A stretch of 64,000 nt of DNA, taken from the NCBI GenBank assembly GCA_963849095.1, contig CAWKGA010000008.1, forward strand, positions 248,001-312,000, written 5' to 3'. Below, piece after piece: positions 17,969 through 26,374 of this stretch. Made by a program: the position numbers and the translations under genes. Origin of the DNA: JASHUC01 sp963849095. GTDB lineage: Bacteria; Pseudomonadota; Gammaproteobacteria; Steroidobacterales; Steroidobacteraceae. Every line of letters begins with the position of its first letter. The first letter of the stretch is position 1. The notes beneath the pieces are model-generated. The model worked only from the letters and a program-made list of their open reading frames with translations, ran no database searches and was not told the DNA's origin.

Positions 17969-18826
17969 CTAGCCCACCTGCTCTTGCTCTTCGCGGCCCA
18001 AGCGCCGGCGGAGCGCTTCGTCGCGGGCGTCGTCGATCACGCGCATGACGCCGCCCGAGTCGACCGGGCCTTCCGTGCGGAGGAAGGAGCCGGTCAGCTT
18101 CACGTCCGGGTGCAGCTCGCCCTGCTCGTAGAGCGCCCACATTTCCCGCGCAAACTCACTCTTGAGCAGCTCGGGCGCAAACCGGCCGAGCGTGCCTCGG
18201 ATGTTGTTCACGTCCCGTTCGAGCATCGCGAAAGCGGCGTTGTTGCCGGCGGCGTTGACGACCTGCGGCAGATCGATGATCACCGGGCCTTCCGACCCCA
18301 CGAGCACATTGAACTCCGAGAGATCGCCATGAATGAGCCCGAGACTGAGCATGCGGACGATCTGCTGCACCAGAAAGCCGTGATACTCGCGAGCGGTGTC
18401 CGGCGAGAGCGCGACTTCTCCGAGCCGCAGCGCCGGCTCTCCCGAGGCGTCCGTCACGAGCTCCATGATCAACACGTCGTTGAAATAGCCGAAAGGCTTC
18501 GGGACGCGCACACCGGCCGCGACGAGCCGATAGAGCGCATCGACCTCGGTGTTCTTCCATTCCTGCTCCTGTCGCTTGCGGCCGAAGCGCGTGCTCTTGC
18601 CCATCGCGCGCATCTCGCGGCTGCCGCGGACCTTGCGCCCCTCCTGGTACTGCGCGCGCCGCTGGAAGCTGCGCTGGGCCATGTCCCGATAGACCTTCGC
18701 GCAGCGCAGCTCCGTCCCGCAGCGCACGATGTACACGGTCGCTTCCTTGCCGCTCTTCAGCGAGCGGACGACCTCATCGATGATTCCATCCTCGATCAGG
18801 GGCAGCAGGCTCGTGGGGGTCTTCAT
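17969..18826 (-). CDS. RIO-type serine/threonine protein kinase
   Basis: Bacterial member of the RIO1 kinase family, 285 residues. The nucleotide-binding region is LKSGKEATVYIVRCG with the Lys of CAKVYRDMAQRSFQRR. The catalytic loop is LGLIHGDLSEFNVLV and the metal-binding loop is VIIDLPQVVNA, where RIO kinases carry an Asp in place of the DFG motif. In archaea and eukaryotes the family matures the small ribosomal subunit; the bacterial role is less clear. It sits just upstream of deaD (4-bp gap), so a joint RNA or ribosome-related function is a reasonable inference. A 26-bp palindrome lies 56 bp upstream of its ATG. Confidence 0.92.
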   Translation of the reverse strand: MKTPTSLLPLIEDGIIDEVVRSLKSGKEATVYIVRCGTELRCAKVYRDMAQRSFQRRAQYQEGRKVRGSREMRAMGKSTRFGRKRQEQEWKNTEVDALYRLVAAGVRVPKPFGYFNDVLIMELVTDASGEPALRLGEVALSPDTAREYHGFLVQQIVRMLSLGLIHGDLSEFNVLVGSEGPVIIDLPQVVNAAGNNAAFAMLERDVNNIRGTLGRFAPELLKSEFAREMWALYEQGELHPDVKLTGSFLRTEGPVDSGGVMRVIDDARDEALRRRLGREEQEQVG

Positions 18827-18881
18827 CGCTGGGGTATATGTCCGGTCGAGGAGAGGGGTGTGGCCTGCGGCGGGGAGGAGC

Positions 18882-18907
18882 CCGACGGTCGCTCGAGCGC
18901 CCGTCGG
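18882..18907. repeat. 26-bp near-perfect palindrome upstream of the RIO kinase
   Basis: CCGACGG-T-CGCTC joined to GAGCG-C-CCGTCGG, with a single T/C mismatch and no loop. It lies in the 270-bp region between the RIO kinase start (18826) and the methyltransferase 3' end (19097). It could be an operator or a 5' leader hairpin for the kinase-deaD unit. No T-run follows on either strand, which argues against an intrinsic terminator. The rest of this gap shows no gene. Confidence 0.55.
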
Positions 18908-19096
18908 TCCGTGAGACTCACGCCCGGGGCGCGTCGTGCCGCAAGAAAGTCACTGATTCGCCAGCCGGGCCGCAGGGATTTGCGCCATATTGGGCTGGGT
19001 CGGCGCGGCGCATGGTACACCGTTTGGCCTCGCGCGGCACGCCTTTTGCCCTGCTGCCGGTGAGAACTGTGCGCGGCGTCCGGTGTGCCGATTCCA

Positions 19097-20266
19097 TCAA
19101 CCAGCGTCAGGGCGCACGGCGAGGCGCCAGAGCGAAGTCACCTCGGCCGCGCGCGCCGCGTGGAGCGGATCGGTTGCATCGAACGCCCGGGGATGCGTGG
19201 GCCGCGCGTCGATTCGATCCACGACGGTCAACCCTGCCGCGTCGAATGCTGAGAGCAGCTCCGGCCTCGCCCGCAGGCCGAGGTGCTCTGCGAGGTCCGA
19301 GAGGATCAGCCAGCTCTCGCCCCCCGGCTCCAGGTGCGCGGGCAGGGCACCGAGGAACGCACGCAACACGCGGCTCTCCGGGTCGTAGATCCCGCGCTCG
19401 ATGGGAGAGGTCGGCCGCGCCGGGATCCAGGGCGGGTTGCAAACCGCGAGGGCAGCCCGCCCTTCTGGAAAGAGATCCGCCTGCACGACCTCCACTTGGT
19501 CCGTCAACCCGAGCCGCTCGATGTTCTCGCGAGCGCAATTGAGTGCGCGCGGATCCCGGTCGGTCGCGATCACACGCCTGAAGCCGCGCCGTGCGAGTAC
19601 GGCGGCGAGCACCCCCGTCCCAGTGCCGATGTCGAAGGCCAGGCTGGACGCTGAGCACGACGCTGGAAGTGGCGCCGTGGCGGCGAGCTCGACGTATTCG
19701 GAGCGAATCGGCGCGAACACTCCGTAATGCGGATGGATGCGGCCGCGGACCGCTGCGATCTCGATTCCCTTGGTGCGCCACTCATGCGCCCCGATGACAC
19801 CCAGCAGTGCCTGCAACGAGGCGACCGAAGGTTCCTCCGCCGGGCCGTAGGCTTCCGCACAGGCTTGCCGGATGTCGGGCGCACGTCGCAACGGAATGCG
19901 GTAGTCGGCATCGAGAGGCACCAGCAGCGCGCCCAGTGTGCGTGCACGCTGTGACTGGGACTGGCGATGCAGATGGAAGGCTTCGGCAGGCGATGCGGGC
20001 ATCGAGGATGCGGTCGACTTTCCCGGCCTGCGCGCTTGGCGGCCGGTGCGCCTCGCCAAAGCGACTAGCAACTGGCGCGCGTTCTGGAAGTCTCCGCGCC
20101 ACAGCAGCGCCGTGCCTTGGCACGCGAGGCCGTACGCCTCGTCGGCCGTGATGTGCTCGTCGGCGATGACCACGTGCCTGGCAGGCGGCGTCCCATTCTC
20201 CGAGCGCCAGAGCGCGGAGCGCGCCTCGCCGCCCTCGATCCAATGAACGACCGGGTGCGCGTCCAC
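19097..20266 (-). CDS. Class I SAM-dependent methyltransferase
   Basis: 389 residues, GTG start. The C-terminal half is a methyltransferase of the MTS/HemK-like group: SAM motif I AFDIGTGTGVLAAVLARRG, acidic motif VIATDRDPRALNCARENIERLG, and catalytic NPPW (VCNPPWIPARP). NPPW/NPPY is typical of enzymes that methylate exocyclic or amide nitrogens in RNA, DNA or protein. The N-terminal 170 residues (ADEAYGLACQGTALLWRGDFQNARQLL) resemble no domain I can name and may bind the substrate. The target is unknown. It runs divergently from the FAD oxidoreductase. Confidence 0.85.
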   Translation of the reverse strand: MDAHPVVHWIEGGEARSALWRSENGTPPARHVVIADEHITADEAYGLACQGTALLWRGDFQNARQLLVALARRTGRQARRPGKSTASSMPASPAEAFHLHRQSQSQRARTLGALLVPLDADYRIPLRRAPDIRQACAEAYGPAEEPSVASLQALLGVIGAHEWRTKGIEIAAVRGRIHPHYGVFAPIRSEYVELAATAPLPASCSASSLAFDIGTGTGVLAAVLARRGFRRVIATDRDPRALNCARENIERLGLTDQVEVVQADLFPEGRAALAVCNPPWIPARPTSPIERGIYDPESRVLRAFLGALPAHLEPGGESWLILSDLAEHLGLRARPELLSAFDAAGLTVVDRIDARPTHPRAFDATDPLHAARAAEVTSLWRLAVRPDAG

Positions 20267-20345
20267 GCCTGGATCTTACCGCTGCAACGTCCGGGTCGGC
20301 ACGACATGTGTAGCATAGTGAGATCGAGACCGAGAGGCGCTCAGC

Positions 20346-21815
20346 ATGGCCGAATCCGAGACCCCCCGAGTGCGGACCGTCGCGAGGACGGAGGAGCGCA
20401 TTCTCGCGTCCGACGTGTTCGAGGCGCGCAGCCGCGCGCTTCCTCCCCGCAACGGCACGGGGGTCCATCGCGAACCGGAGCGGGTGGTCCCCGTCTATCA
20501 TCGCTGCGACGTGCTGGTCGTGGGCGGCGGCCCGTCGGGTTGTGCCGCGGCCTTTGCCGCCGCCCGGGCAGGCGCCGACGTGACGCTGCTCGAGCGCTAC
20601 AACCATCTCGGCGGGCTCGCGACGGGCGGCCTGGTCATCTGGATCGATCGCATGACGGACTGGGAGGGCCGGCAGGTGATCCGCGGCTTTGCCGACGAGG
20701 TGCTCGCCCGCTTCCCGAGCGAAGGCGTGGCAGGTCCTGCGCCCGCCGAGTGGGGTTCGCGCGATCCCGCACGGGTCGCGTACTGGCGGCAGCGCACCGC
20801 CGCCTTCCACGGCATAGTCGCCTGGTCTCCCACGATCGATCCGGAGCGGCTGAAGTGCATTTCGCAGGAAATGCTGATCCAGGCGGGCGTGCGGCTCGTC
20901 TTTCACGGCTGGGCGGCCTCGCCGATCGTCGAGCAGGGGCGCCTCACCGGTGCGCTGTTCGAGAGCAAGGCTGGCCGCCAGGCGCTGATGGCGAGAGTGG
21001 TCGTCGATGCCACCGGCGACGGCGACGTTTTTGCGCGCGCAGGAGCCGAGTTCGACACGGACATCGAGGAGGGTGACGTCCACCACAGCATGAACACCGC
21101 CTTCACGCTCGGCGGTGTGGATATGGATCGCTGGCTCGCATTCCGTAGCGGCGAGCCGGAGCAGTTCGCGGCGTTCATGCAGCTCGGGCGCGAGAGGCTC
21201 GGGTTCTTCCAGTCGCCTTATGTCTCCTGGCGCAACGACATCGCCCTGTTCCTGGGGCCGCGCCAATCGGGACTGTCCGCACTCGACGTGGACGACATGA
21301 CGGAAGTGGAGATTCGCTCGCATCGGTTCATGGCCGATCATTGCGACTTCTTCCGCGCCCACGCTCCGGGCTTCGAGCAGGCCTACATGCTGCAGAGCGC
21401 GCCGCAGCTCGGCGTGCGGCACACGCGCCGGCTCGCCGGCGTCGGCCGCGTCGAGCGCGCCCAGTGGAGCGCGGGCGTTCCGCTTGCGGATGAGATCGGC
21501 GTGAGCCCATCGGTCTCGCCGAAGTTCCCGGTCATCTCCGTGCCGTACGGCGCGCTCGTGCCGAAGCGGCTCGAGGGGCTGCTCGCGTGCGGCCGGCACG
21601 TCTCCTGCGATGCCAATTCACACGGTTTCCTGCGTGAGATCCCGCAGTGCTGGCTCACGGGGCAGGCGGCCGGCGCGGCCGCGGCGCTGGCGGCGGATGC
21701 GGGGATTGAGCCGCGCGCGGTGAACGTCGCGGAGCTTCAGCGGGTGCTCCGCGCACAGCATGTCTTCGTGCGGGAGCGAGCGGCGGAGCCAGCGGCTCCG
21801 GTGCAGGCCGGGTAG
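20346..21815 (+). CDS. FAD-dependent oxidoreductase
   Basis: 489 residues with a GAGAGG ribosome binding site before ATG 20346. The FAD-binding Rossmann motif is CDVLVVGGGPSGCAAAFAAA (residues about 56-77), with the nearby GGLATGGLVIW typical of the FAD_oxidored group. RVVVDATGDGDVFARAGAEF is the second FAD contact, and a C-terminal GLLACGRHVSCDANSHGFLRE completes the fold. Members act on varied substrates and I cannot assign one. It lies convergent with ligK and could belong to the aromatic pathway, but that is only positional. Confidence 0.85.
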   Translation: MAESETPRVRTVARTEERILASDVFEARSRALPPRNGTGVHREPERVVPVYHRCDVLVVGGGPSGCAAAFAAARAGADVTLLERYNHLGGLATGGLVIWIDRMTDWEGRQVIRGFADEVLARFPSEGVAGPAPAEWGSRDPARVAYWRQRTAAFHGIVAWSPTIDPERLKCISQEMLIQAGVRLVFHGWAASPIVEQGRLTGALFESKAGRQALMARVVVDATGDGDVFARAGAEFDTDIEEGDVHHSMNTAFTLGGVDMDRWLAFRSGEPEQFAAFMQLGRERLGFFQSPYVSWRNDIALFLGPRQSGLSALDVDDMTEVEIRSHRFMADHCDFFRAHAPGFEQAYMLQSAPQLGVRHTRRLAGVGRVERAQWSAGVPLADEIGVSPSVSPKFPVISVPYGALVPKRLEGLLACGRHVSCDANSHGFLREIPQCWLTGQAAGAAAALAADAGIEPRAVNVAELQRVLRAQHVFVRERAAEPAAPVQAG

Positions 21816-21845
21816 GGCGTTTCAACGCACGCCCACGCCGCGCGG

Positions 21846-22538
21846 CTATTTGTATTCGAGCCCGAGCGCCTTCAACTTCTCACGCATCTCGTAGAGGTCG
21901 AGACCGAGCTCGCCGGACGCGAGGCGCTTGCGCTTCACTTCTTCGCTGTCCACTCGCTTCTTGGCCGCCTGGGCAACCGTGCCAGCTTCCTCGCGCCGCA
22001 CGGCGACCACGCCGTCGTCGTCCGCCACGATCACATCGCCGGGCTCGATCCGCTGGCCGGCGCAGAGGAGCGGCACGTTCACGGAGCCGAGGCTCGCCTT
22101 GACGGTTCCCTGCGCCCAGATCACCTTGCTCCACACCGGGAACTTCATCTCCTTGAGCGTCGCGACGTCGCGCACGCCGGCGTCGATGATGAGGCCGCGG
22201 ACACCATGCGCCTGCAGGGAGGTCGCGAGCAGGTCGCCGAAGTAGCCGTCGCTGCAGGGGGAGCTCGGGGCGACCACGAGCACGTCGCCCGGCCGGCACA
22301 CCTCGACGGCGACGTGGATCATCCAGTTGTCACCGGGCGTCACGAGTACGGTCACGGCCGATCCGCAGAGCGAGGCGCCCGGATAGATCGGCCGCATGTA
22401 CTCGGCGAGCAGCCCGGTGCGGCCTTGCGCCTCGTGCACGGTGGCGACGCCGTAACTCCCCAGCGCCGAGATGACGGCGGGGTCCGCTCGCGCGATCTCG
22501 CGCACGACGATGTGTTGGCTAATGGGAGTGCTCCTCAC
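21846..22538 (-). CDS. ligK: 4-Carboxy-4-hydroxy-2-oxoadipate aldolase (RraA fold)
   Basis: Last enzyme of the protocatechuate 4,5-cleavage pathway: splits 4-carboxy-4-hydroxy-2-oxoadipate to pyruvate and oxaloacetate and usually also decarboxylates oxaloacetate. HMG/CHA aldolase motifs: YGVATVHEAQGRTGLL, GSAVTVLVTPGDNWMIHVAVE, GLIIDAGVRDVATLKEM (substrate/metal Arg-Asp) and GDVIVADDDGVVAVRREEA. The open frame extends to 22586, but a promoter-like pair lies over that part. Start candidates are GTG 22538, used here, and an ATT at 22523 that has GAGGAG at ideal spacing. It is separated from ligIABC/ligJ by about 6 kb of other genes. Confidence 0.9.
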   Translation of the reverse strand: MRSTPISQHIVVREIARADPAVISALGSYGVATVHEAQGRTGLLAEYMRPIYPGASLCGSAVTVLVTPGDNWMIHVAVEVCRPGDVLVVAPSSPCSDGYFGDLLATSLQAHGVRGLIIDAGVRDVATLKEMKFPVWSKVIWAQGTVKASLGSVNVPLLCAGQRIEPGDVIVADDDGVVAVRREEAGTVAQAAKKRVDSEEVKRKRLASGELGLDLYEMREKLKALGLEYK

Positions 22539-22552
22539 GTGGGCCGGGCAAT

Positions 22553-22582
22553 AATATAGCGACTGGCCGACGCCGCGGCCAA
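22553..22582 (-). promoter_or_regulatory. Putative sigma-70 promoter of ligK
   Basis: On the minus strand TTGGCC (22582-22577) and TATATT (22558-22553) are separated by 18 bp, matching the -35 and -10 consensus at 4/6 and 5/6 positions. Transcription would start near 22546. That excludes the upstream ATG at 22586 and leaves the GTG at 22538 or the ATT at 22523 as start codons. Confidence 0.45.
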
Positions 22583-22612
22583 GCACGGGCCCGGGGCCGG
22601 ACCGGGAGCGGG

Positions 22613-23683
22613 TCAGCTCGCGGCCTGCTCGCCGGCGGCCTTCGCCTTGGCCCTTCTGGGTTTGGACTGGGTCTTCACCGCCGCAGGCGGCTTCTCGAGG
22701 AGCCCATCGAGCGGCTGGAACAGGGAGTCGTACCGGTAGCCGAGAATCTCGATCTCCCAGCCGCCGAAGCGCGCATTGAGCTTTTGCGCCTCATCCTCGG
22801 TGGCCTTCGTGGTGGACTTCGCGCTGAGCGTGATGTAGCGGTTACTGCCATCCGCTCGGCCGGCCACATCGACGGTGAGACCATCGAATGTCTGGAAGGT
22901 GGCGTGGACCGGACTCGCGCCGGGGCTGCCGGCCTTGCGGACATCATCGAGCGTGAGCGAGGACAGGGCGCTCGCCACGGAGTTGGCCGCTGAAACGCTC
23001 GAGAGCTTGCGGCCCTTCGGAAGGTTGGGCACGGTGAAGTCGAGCTGCTGCACCGAGCCGCGCAACACCGTGTAGGCGGGGCCCGATGCAGGCTGCACTC
23101 GCACCTGCTCGACGCGGGTCTCCGGCAGATCGATGACGCTGTTATCGAGCCAGCGACGCGGATCGGCGTCGGGGATCATCTGCGGGGAGACGAGGAGGCT
23201 CTGCTTGGCGCCTGCGACTCTCACGTAGCTCGACTGCATGCCCGAGGCCTTGCCGACAATGAGGCTCACCGTCTTGCCCGGCTCGACGAGATCGATGAGA
23301 GCGCCGCTCGACCGCGGCGAGCTCACATCGTCGACGCCGATCTCGGCATAGCTCGCGGGATCGCTCGTCTTCTCCTCGACGATCTTGAGGTCAGCGAGAT
23401 CGAGCAGGAGTTTGCGCACGCGGCTCGAGTCGGCGGGGAATCCTCGCTCGCCGATGATCCAGTCGGTCGCGCCCTTCGTCAGGGTCGTCTTGGTCCCGTC
23501 CCCTTTCCGGATCCGCACCTCGGTGATGCCGTTGACCGAGCTCTCGAGCCCCGGCAGCACGAGCTGGCCCGCCTCCGACGGGCTCTCCGAGGGCTTGCGC
23601 GAGGACACCCACAGCGCGAGCGCGATGACCACGACTCCCGCGGCGAGGAGCGCGGCGAGACCGCGCGAGGTCAGTCTCATCAT
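22613..23683 (-). CDS. DUF4340 domain protein of a Gld-type ABC system
   Basis: 356 residues with one N-terminal membrane segment (GLAALLAAGVVVIALALWVSS) and a long soluble, beta-rich part placed outside the membrane, ending in a basic tail. Pattern and context (last gene after GldG-, GldF- and GldA-like genes) fit DUF4340, a family regularly found with these auxiliary ABC components. Its start overlaps the GldG-like stop by four bases. The function is unknown; a periplasmic accessory of the transporter is inferred. Confidence 0.8.
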   Translation of the reverse strand: MMRLTSRGLAALLAAGVVVIALALWVSSRKPSESPSEAGQLVLPGLESSVNGITEVRIRKGDGTKTTLTKGATDWIIGERGFPADSSRVRKLLLDLADLKIVEEKTSDPASYAEIGVDDVSSPRSSGALIDLVEPGKTVSLIVGKASGMQSSYVRVAGAKQSLLVSPQMIPDADPRRWLDNSVIDLPETRVEQVRVQPASGPAYTVLRGSVQQLDFTVPNLPKGRKLSSVSAANSVASALSSLTLDDVRKAGSPGASPVHATFQTFDGLTVDVAGRADGSNRYITLSAKSTTKATEDEAQKLNARFGGWEIEILGYRYDSLFQPLDGLLEKPPAAVKTQSKPRRAKAKAAGEQAAS

Positions 23684-25617
23684 CGATCAGGACCTCCGGC
23701 GGCACTGGGCGGCGCGGAGCGCGCCGAAGCCGGCGGCCTCGCGGGGGCGGACATCCTTCTGCGGCGCCGCCAGCCGATCAGCAGAGCGATGCCGGCGAAC
23801 AGCGCCGGCGCTACGATGATGTTGACGACCTCCAGCGTGTTGCCGAGCCGGTCGATGTCCTCATTGAGGCTCAGCTGCACGGCCCGCAGCTGCTTGCGGA
23901 TGCCGAGCCTCGCCTGCTGGAACTGCTCGAGCTCCTGCTCCTGCTGCGGCGTCAGGATCAAGGCGGTCTTGTCGTTGCGCTGCGATTGCAGCGCCGAGAG
24001 CTTGTCCTCGGTCTGATGGAGCTCCGTCTCGAGCTCCTGCTCCTTCGCGCGATAGCGCTCGTCGGCCGCCGCGCGGAGCTGCTCGACGCGCGTGAACGGC
24101 CGCGTGAAGGCGGCGCGGCCGCGCACGCTGATCAGGTCGTCGCTACCGCTCAAGTTGTCCAGGGCGTTGGACACGAAGTCACCGTTGCTCGCCCAGGGCT
24201 GGACGAGGCGCTGTCCGAGCAGATCCTGCTCGCGCACCCACAGAAAATCCGCGAGCATGTCCGAATCGGCGACCACGACGAGATTCAGCGGCTTCACGGA
24301 GGCCTCGAGCGGCGGCTCGCCCGGAATCGGCTGGACGCCGGCAGGGGGCCCCGCCGGGAAGGCGGACTTCACCATGCCCGTCACGCGCGCGGCGATCGTG
24401 TAGCGCTCGCCCGTGGGGCGGAAGCCGTCCTCCAGGGTCGAGGGATCGGACAGCATGACGAACCGGCTCGCCGGGATCGGCGCGGAATCGGTGCCCGTTT
24501 GCAGCAGCGGCTCGAATTTGACGGTCGCGCCCGGCTTCGGCTGCAGATAGCCCGCGGTCGCGACGTTGACGCTCGACAGTCCGGCCGTGATCACGTCCGT
24601 GGGATTGAGGCTCGAGCGGTCGAGCCCCAGGACGCCGAGATGACGGACGGGCGCCTCGCCTTCGCGTAAGGTGACGCTGAGCGCATGCTCGCCGTCGCCG
24701 ATGACCTCCTTCGGGTCGAAGTTCACTCCCCACGCGGAAAGCAGCGGCTCGAGGTGCGAGGAGCGGTCGGCGGTGAGCGCGGCGACCGGGTTCGCCGGAT
24801 CGGCGCCGGAGGTGTCCTGATCCGAGAGGGGATCGACGAACGCGAGGATGCGCCCGCCGCGCAGCGCGTACTGGTCGATCGCGTAGAGCGCCGCGGGCGG
24901 GAGATTCTTGGGGTGGACCAGCACCAGGACGCGGATCGAGGGGTCGATGCGGGTGAGGGTGTTATCGAGCGTCTGCACCTTGAACAGCTGCTGCGCCTCA
25001 TCGAACACGACCCAGGGCTCGCGTGTCTGCCCCGTCGCCGGATCGAAGCCGCCCTGCATGGGCAGGCTCGAGAGCCAGCCGATCACCGGCTTCTCGGGCG
25101 TGGCGAGCTGGTAGATGACCTTCATGAGGTCGTATTCGAGGAACCGCTCCTGGTTCGGATCGAAGAACGCGATGGCCTCGTGGCCGTCCGTCGAGTTGGT
25201 GCCCGCGAGCCCGAAGTAAAGCGACTGTCCCGTCGAGCCGAGCGGAACCGCGCGGACTCCGAGATCGGAAGCGCGGTCCTCATCGTCGGAGAAAGGCTGC
25301 GGATCGATGATGTGCAAGCGGAGCTTCCCGTGCGCGCGGTCGGCGAGCTCCTCGAGCAGATCCTGCACGCGGCCCGCGTAGGTCTTGATCTGCGGATACT
25401 GGTCGGCGGCGCCGGAGCTGAAGTAGAAGTACAGGTTGATGGGCTCCTTCAGGTTCGCGAGGATCCGATCGGTGCCCGGCGCGGTGGTGTACAGATGGTT
25501 CTGGGTGAGATCGATCCGCCAGCCGCGCACCGCGCGGTTCAAGAGAATCGTGATTCCCGCGAACAGCAGCGCGAGCGCGATGAGCGCGCCGGCCCCCATG
25601 GTCAGTCTCTTGTTCAT
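23680..25617 (-). CDS. GldG-family ABC transporter auxiliary protein
   Basis: 645 residues. An N-terminal membrane segment (ALIALALLFAGITILLNRAV) is followed by a large extracytoplasmic domain of the ABC-transporter auxiliary/GldG type (YFYFSSGAADQYPQIKTYAGRVQDLL, VIGWLSSLPMQGGFDP, RILAFVDPLSDQD). A coiled-coil stretch rich in Glu/Gln (about residues 530-600, KEQELETELHQTEDKLSALQ) precedes a C-terminal membrane segment and an Arg-rich tail. It is co-transcribed with the permease (7 bp upstream) and DUF4340 (4-bp overlap). The name reflects homology; gliding motility is not implied. Confidence 0.85.
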   Translation of the reverse strand: MNKRLTMGAGALIALALLFAGITILLNRAVRGWRIDLTQNHLYTTAPGTDRILANLKEPINLYFYFSSGAADQYPQIKTYAGRVQDLLEELADRAHGKLRLHIIDPQPFSDDEDRASDLGVRAVPLGSTGQSLYFGLAGTNSTDGHEAIAFFDPNQERFLEYDLMKVIYQLATPEKPVIGWLSSLPMQGGFDPATGQTREPWVVFDEAQQLFKVQTLDNTLTRIDPSIRVLVLVHPKNLPPAALYAIDQYALRGGRILAFVDPLSDQDTSGADPANPVAALTADRSSHLEPLLSAWGVNFDPKEVIGDGEHALSVTLREGEAPVRHLGVLGLDRSSLNPTDVITAGLSSVNVATAGYLQPKPGATVKFEPLLQTGTDSAPIPASRFVMLSDPSTLEDGFRPTGERYTIAARVTGMVKSAFPAGPPAGVQPIPGEPPLEASVKPLNLVVVADSDMLADFLWVREQDLLGQRLVQPWASNGDFVSNALDNLSGSDDLISVRGRAAFTRPFTRVEQLRAAADERYRAKEQELETELHQTEDKLSALQSQRNDKTALILTPQQEQELEQFQQARLGIRKQLRAVQLSLNEDIDRLGNTLEVVNIIVAPALFAGIALLIGWRRRRRMSAPARPPASARSAPPSAAGGPDR

Positions 25618-25624
25618 GGCGGCG

Positions 25625-26359
25625 CTACTCCGCCTTGCGCACGTCGAGCACGACGGCGGTCGCGATCAGGAAGTACGCGATGAGCATCGCAAAATAGATG
25701 AGGTCCCGCACGTCGAGCACCCCCTTCTCGATCGAGTTGAAATGGGTGAGGAGGGAGAGCGATGCGATGGCATCGACGAGCGTCTGGGGGAGCCATGAGT
25801 GGAAGGCATCGATGACCATCGGGTAGCCCGCAAGCAGCAGGACGAAGCAGCCGACGACGCCCAGGATGAACGCGACGACCTGGTTGCGCGTGAGCGCCGA
25901 CATGAACGAGCCCACCGCGAGAAATCCCGCCGCGAGCAGGAAGCTGCCCACATAGGCGGCGAGGATCGCGCCGTTGTCGGGGCTTCCGAGGTAGTTGACC
26001 GTGATCCAGAGTGGAAAGGTGAGCACGAGCGCGATGCCCGCGAAGACCCATGCGGCGATGAACTTGCCCGCCACCGCCTGCCACAGCGTCACGGGCTGGG
26101 TCATCAGCAGCTCGATGCTGCCGCTCTTGCGCTCCTCGGCCCACAGGCGCATCGAGATGGCGGGAATGAGGAACAGGTACAGCCAGGGATGGAAGCTGAA
26201 GAAGGGGTCGAGGTCGGCCTGGGCGCGCTCGTAGAAGCCGCCGAGATAGAAGGTGAACCAGCTCGCGAGCACGAGGAAGATCACGATGAAAATGTAGGCG
26301 ATCGGCGTCGCGAAATAGCTGCCGAGCTCGCGGCGCACGATGATGGCCACGTTGCGCAT
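25625..26359 (-). CDS. ABC-2 type permease, GldF-like
   Basis: 244-residue integral membrane protein with six predicted membrane segments, starting MRNVAIIVRRELGSYFATPIAYIFIVIFLVL, the typical GldF/NosY-like N-terminus. The loop RLWAEERKSGSIELLMTQPVTLWQ is the conserved ABC-2 permease motif that faces the ATPase. It follows the ATPase gene by 15 bp and precedes the GldG-like gene by 7 bp, forming the membrane channel of the same system. The substrate is unknown. Confidence 0.9.
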   Translation of the reverse strand: MRNVAIIVRRELGSYFATPIAYIFIVIFLVLASWFTFYLGGFYERAQADLDPFFSFHPWLYLFLIPAISMRLWAEERKSGSIELLMTQPVTLWQAVAGKFIAAWVFAGIALVLTFPLWITVNYLGSPDNGAILAAYVGSFLLAAGFLAVGSFMSALTRNQVVAFILGVVGCFVLLLAGYPMVIDAFHSWLPQTLVDAIASLSLLTHFNSIEKGVLDVRDLIYFAMLIAYFLIATAVVLDVRKAE

Positions 26360-26374
26360 AGTCTCAAGAGCCTC

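Noticed and set aside
22539..22586. Upstream part of the ligK open frame from ATG 22586
   Set aside because: It covers the likely promoter and encodes residues unlike the aldolase family.
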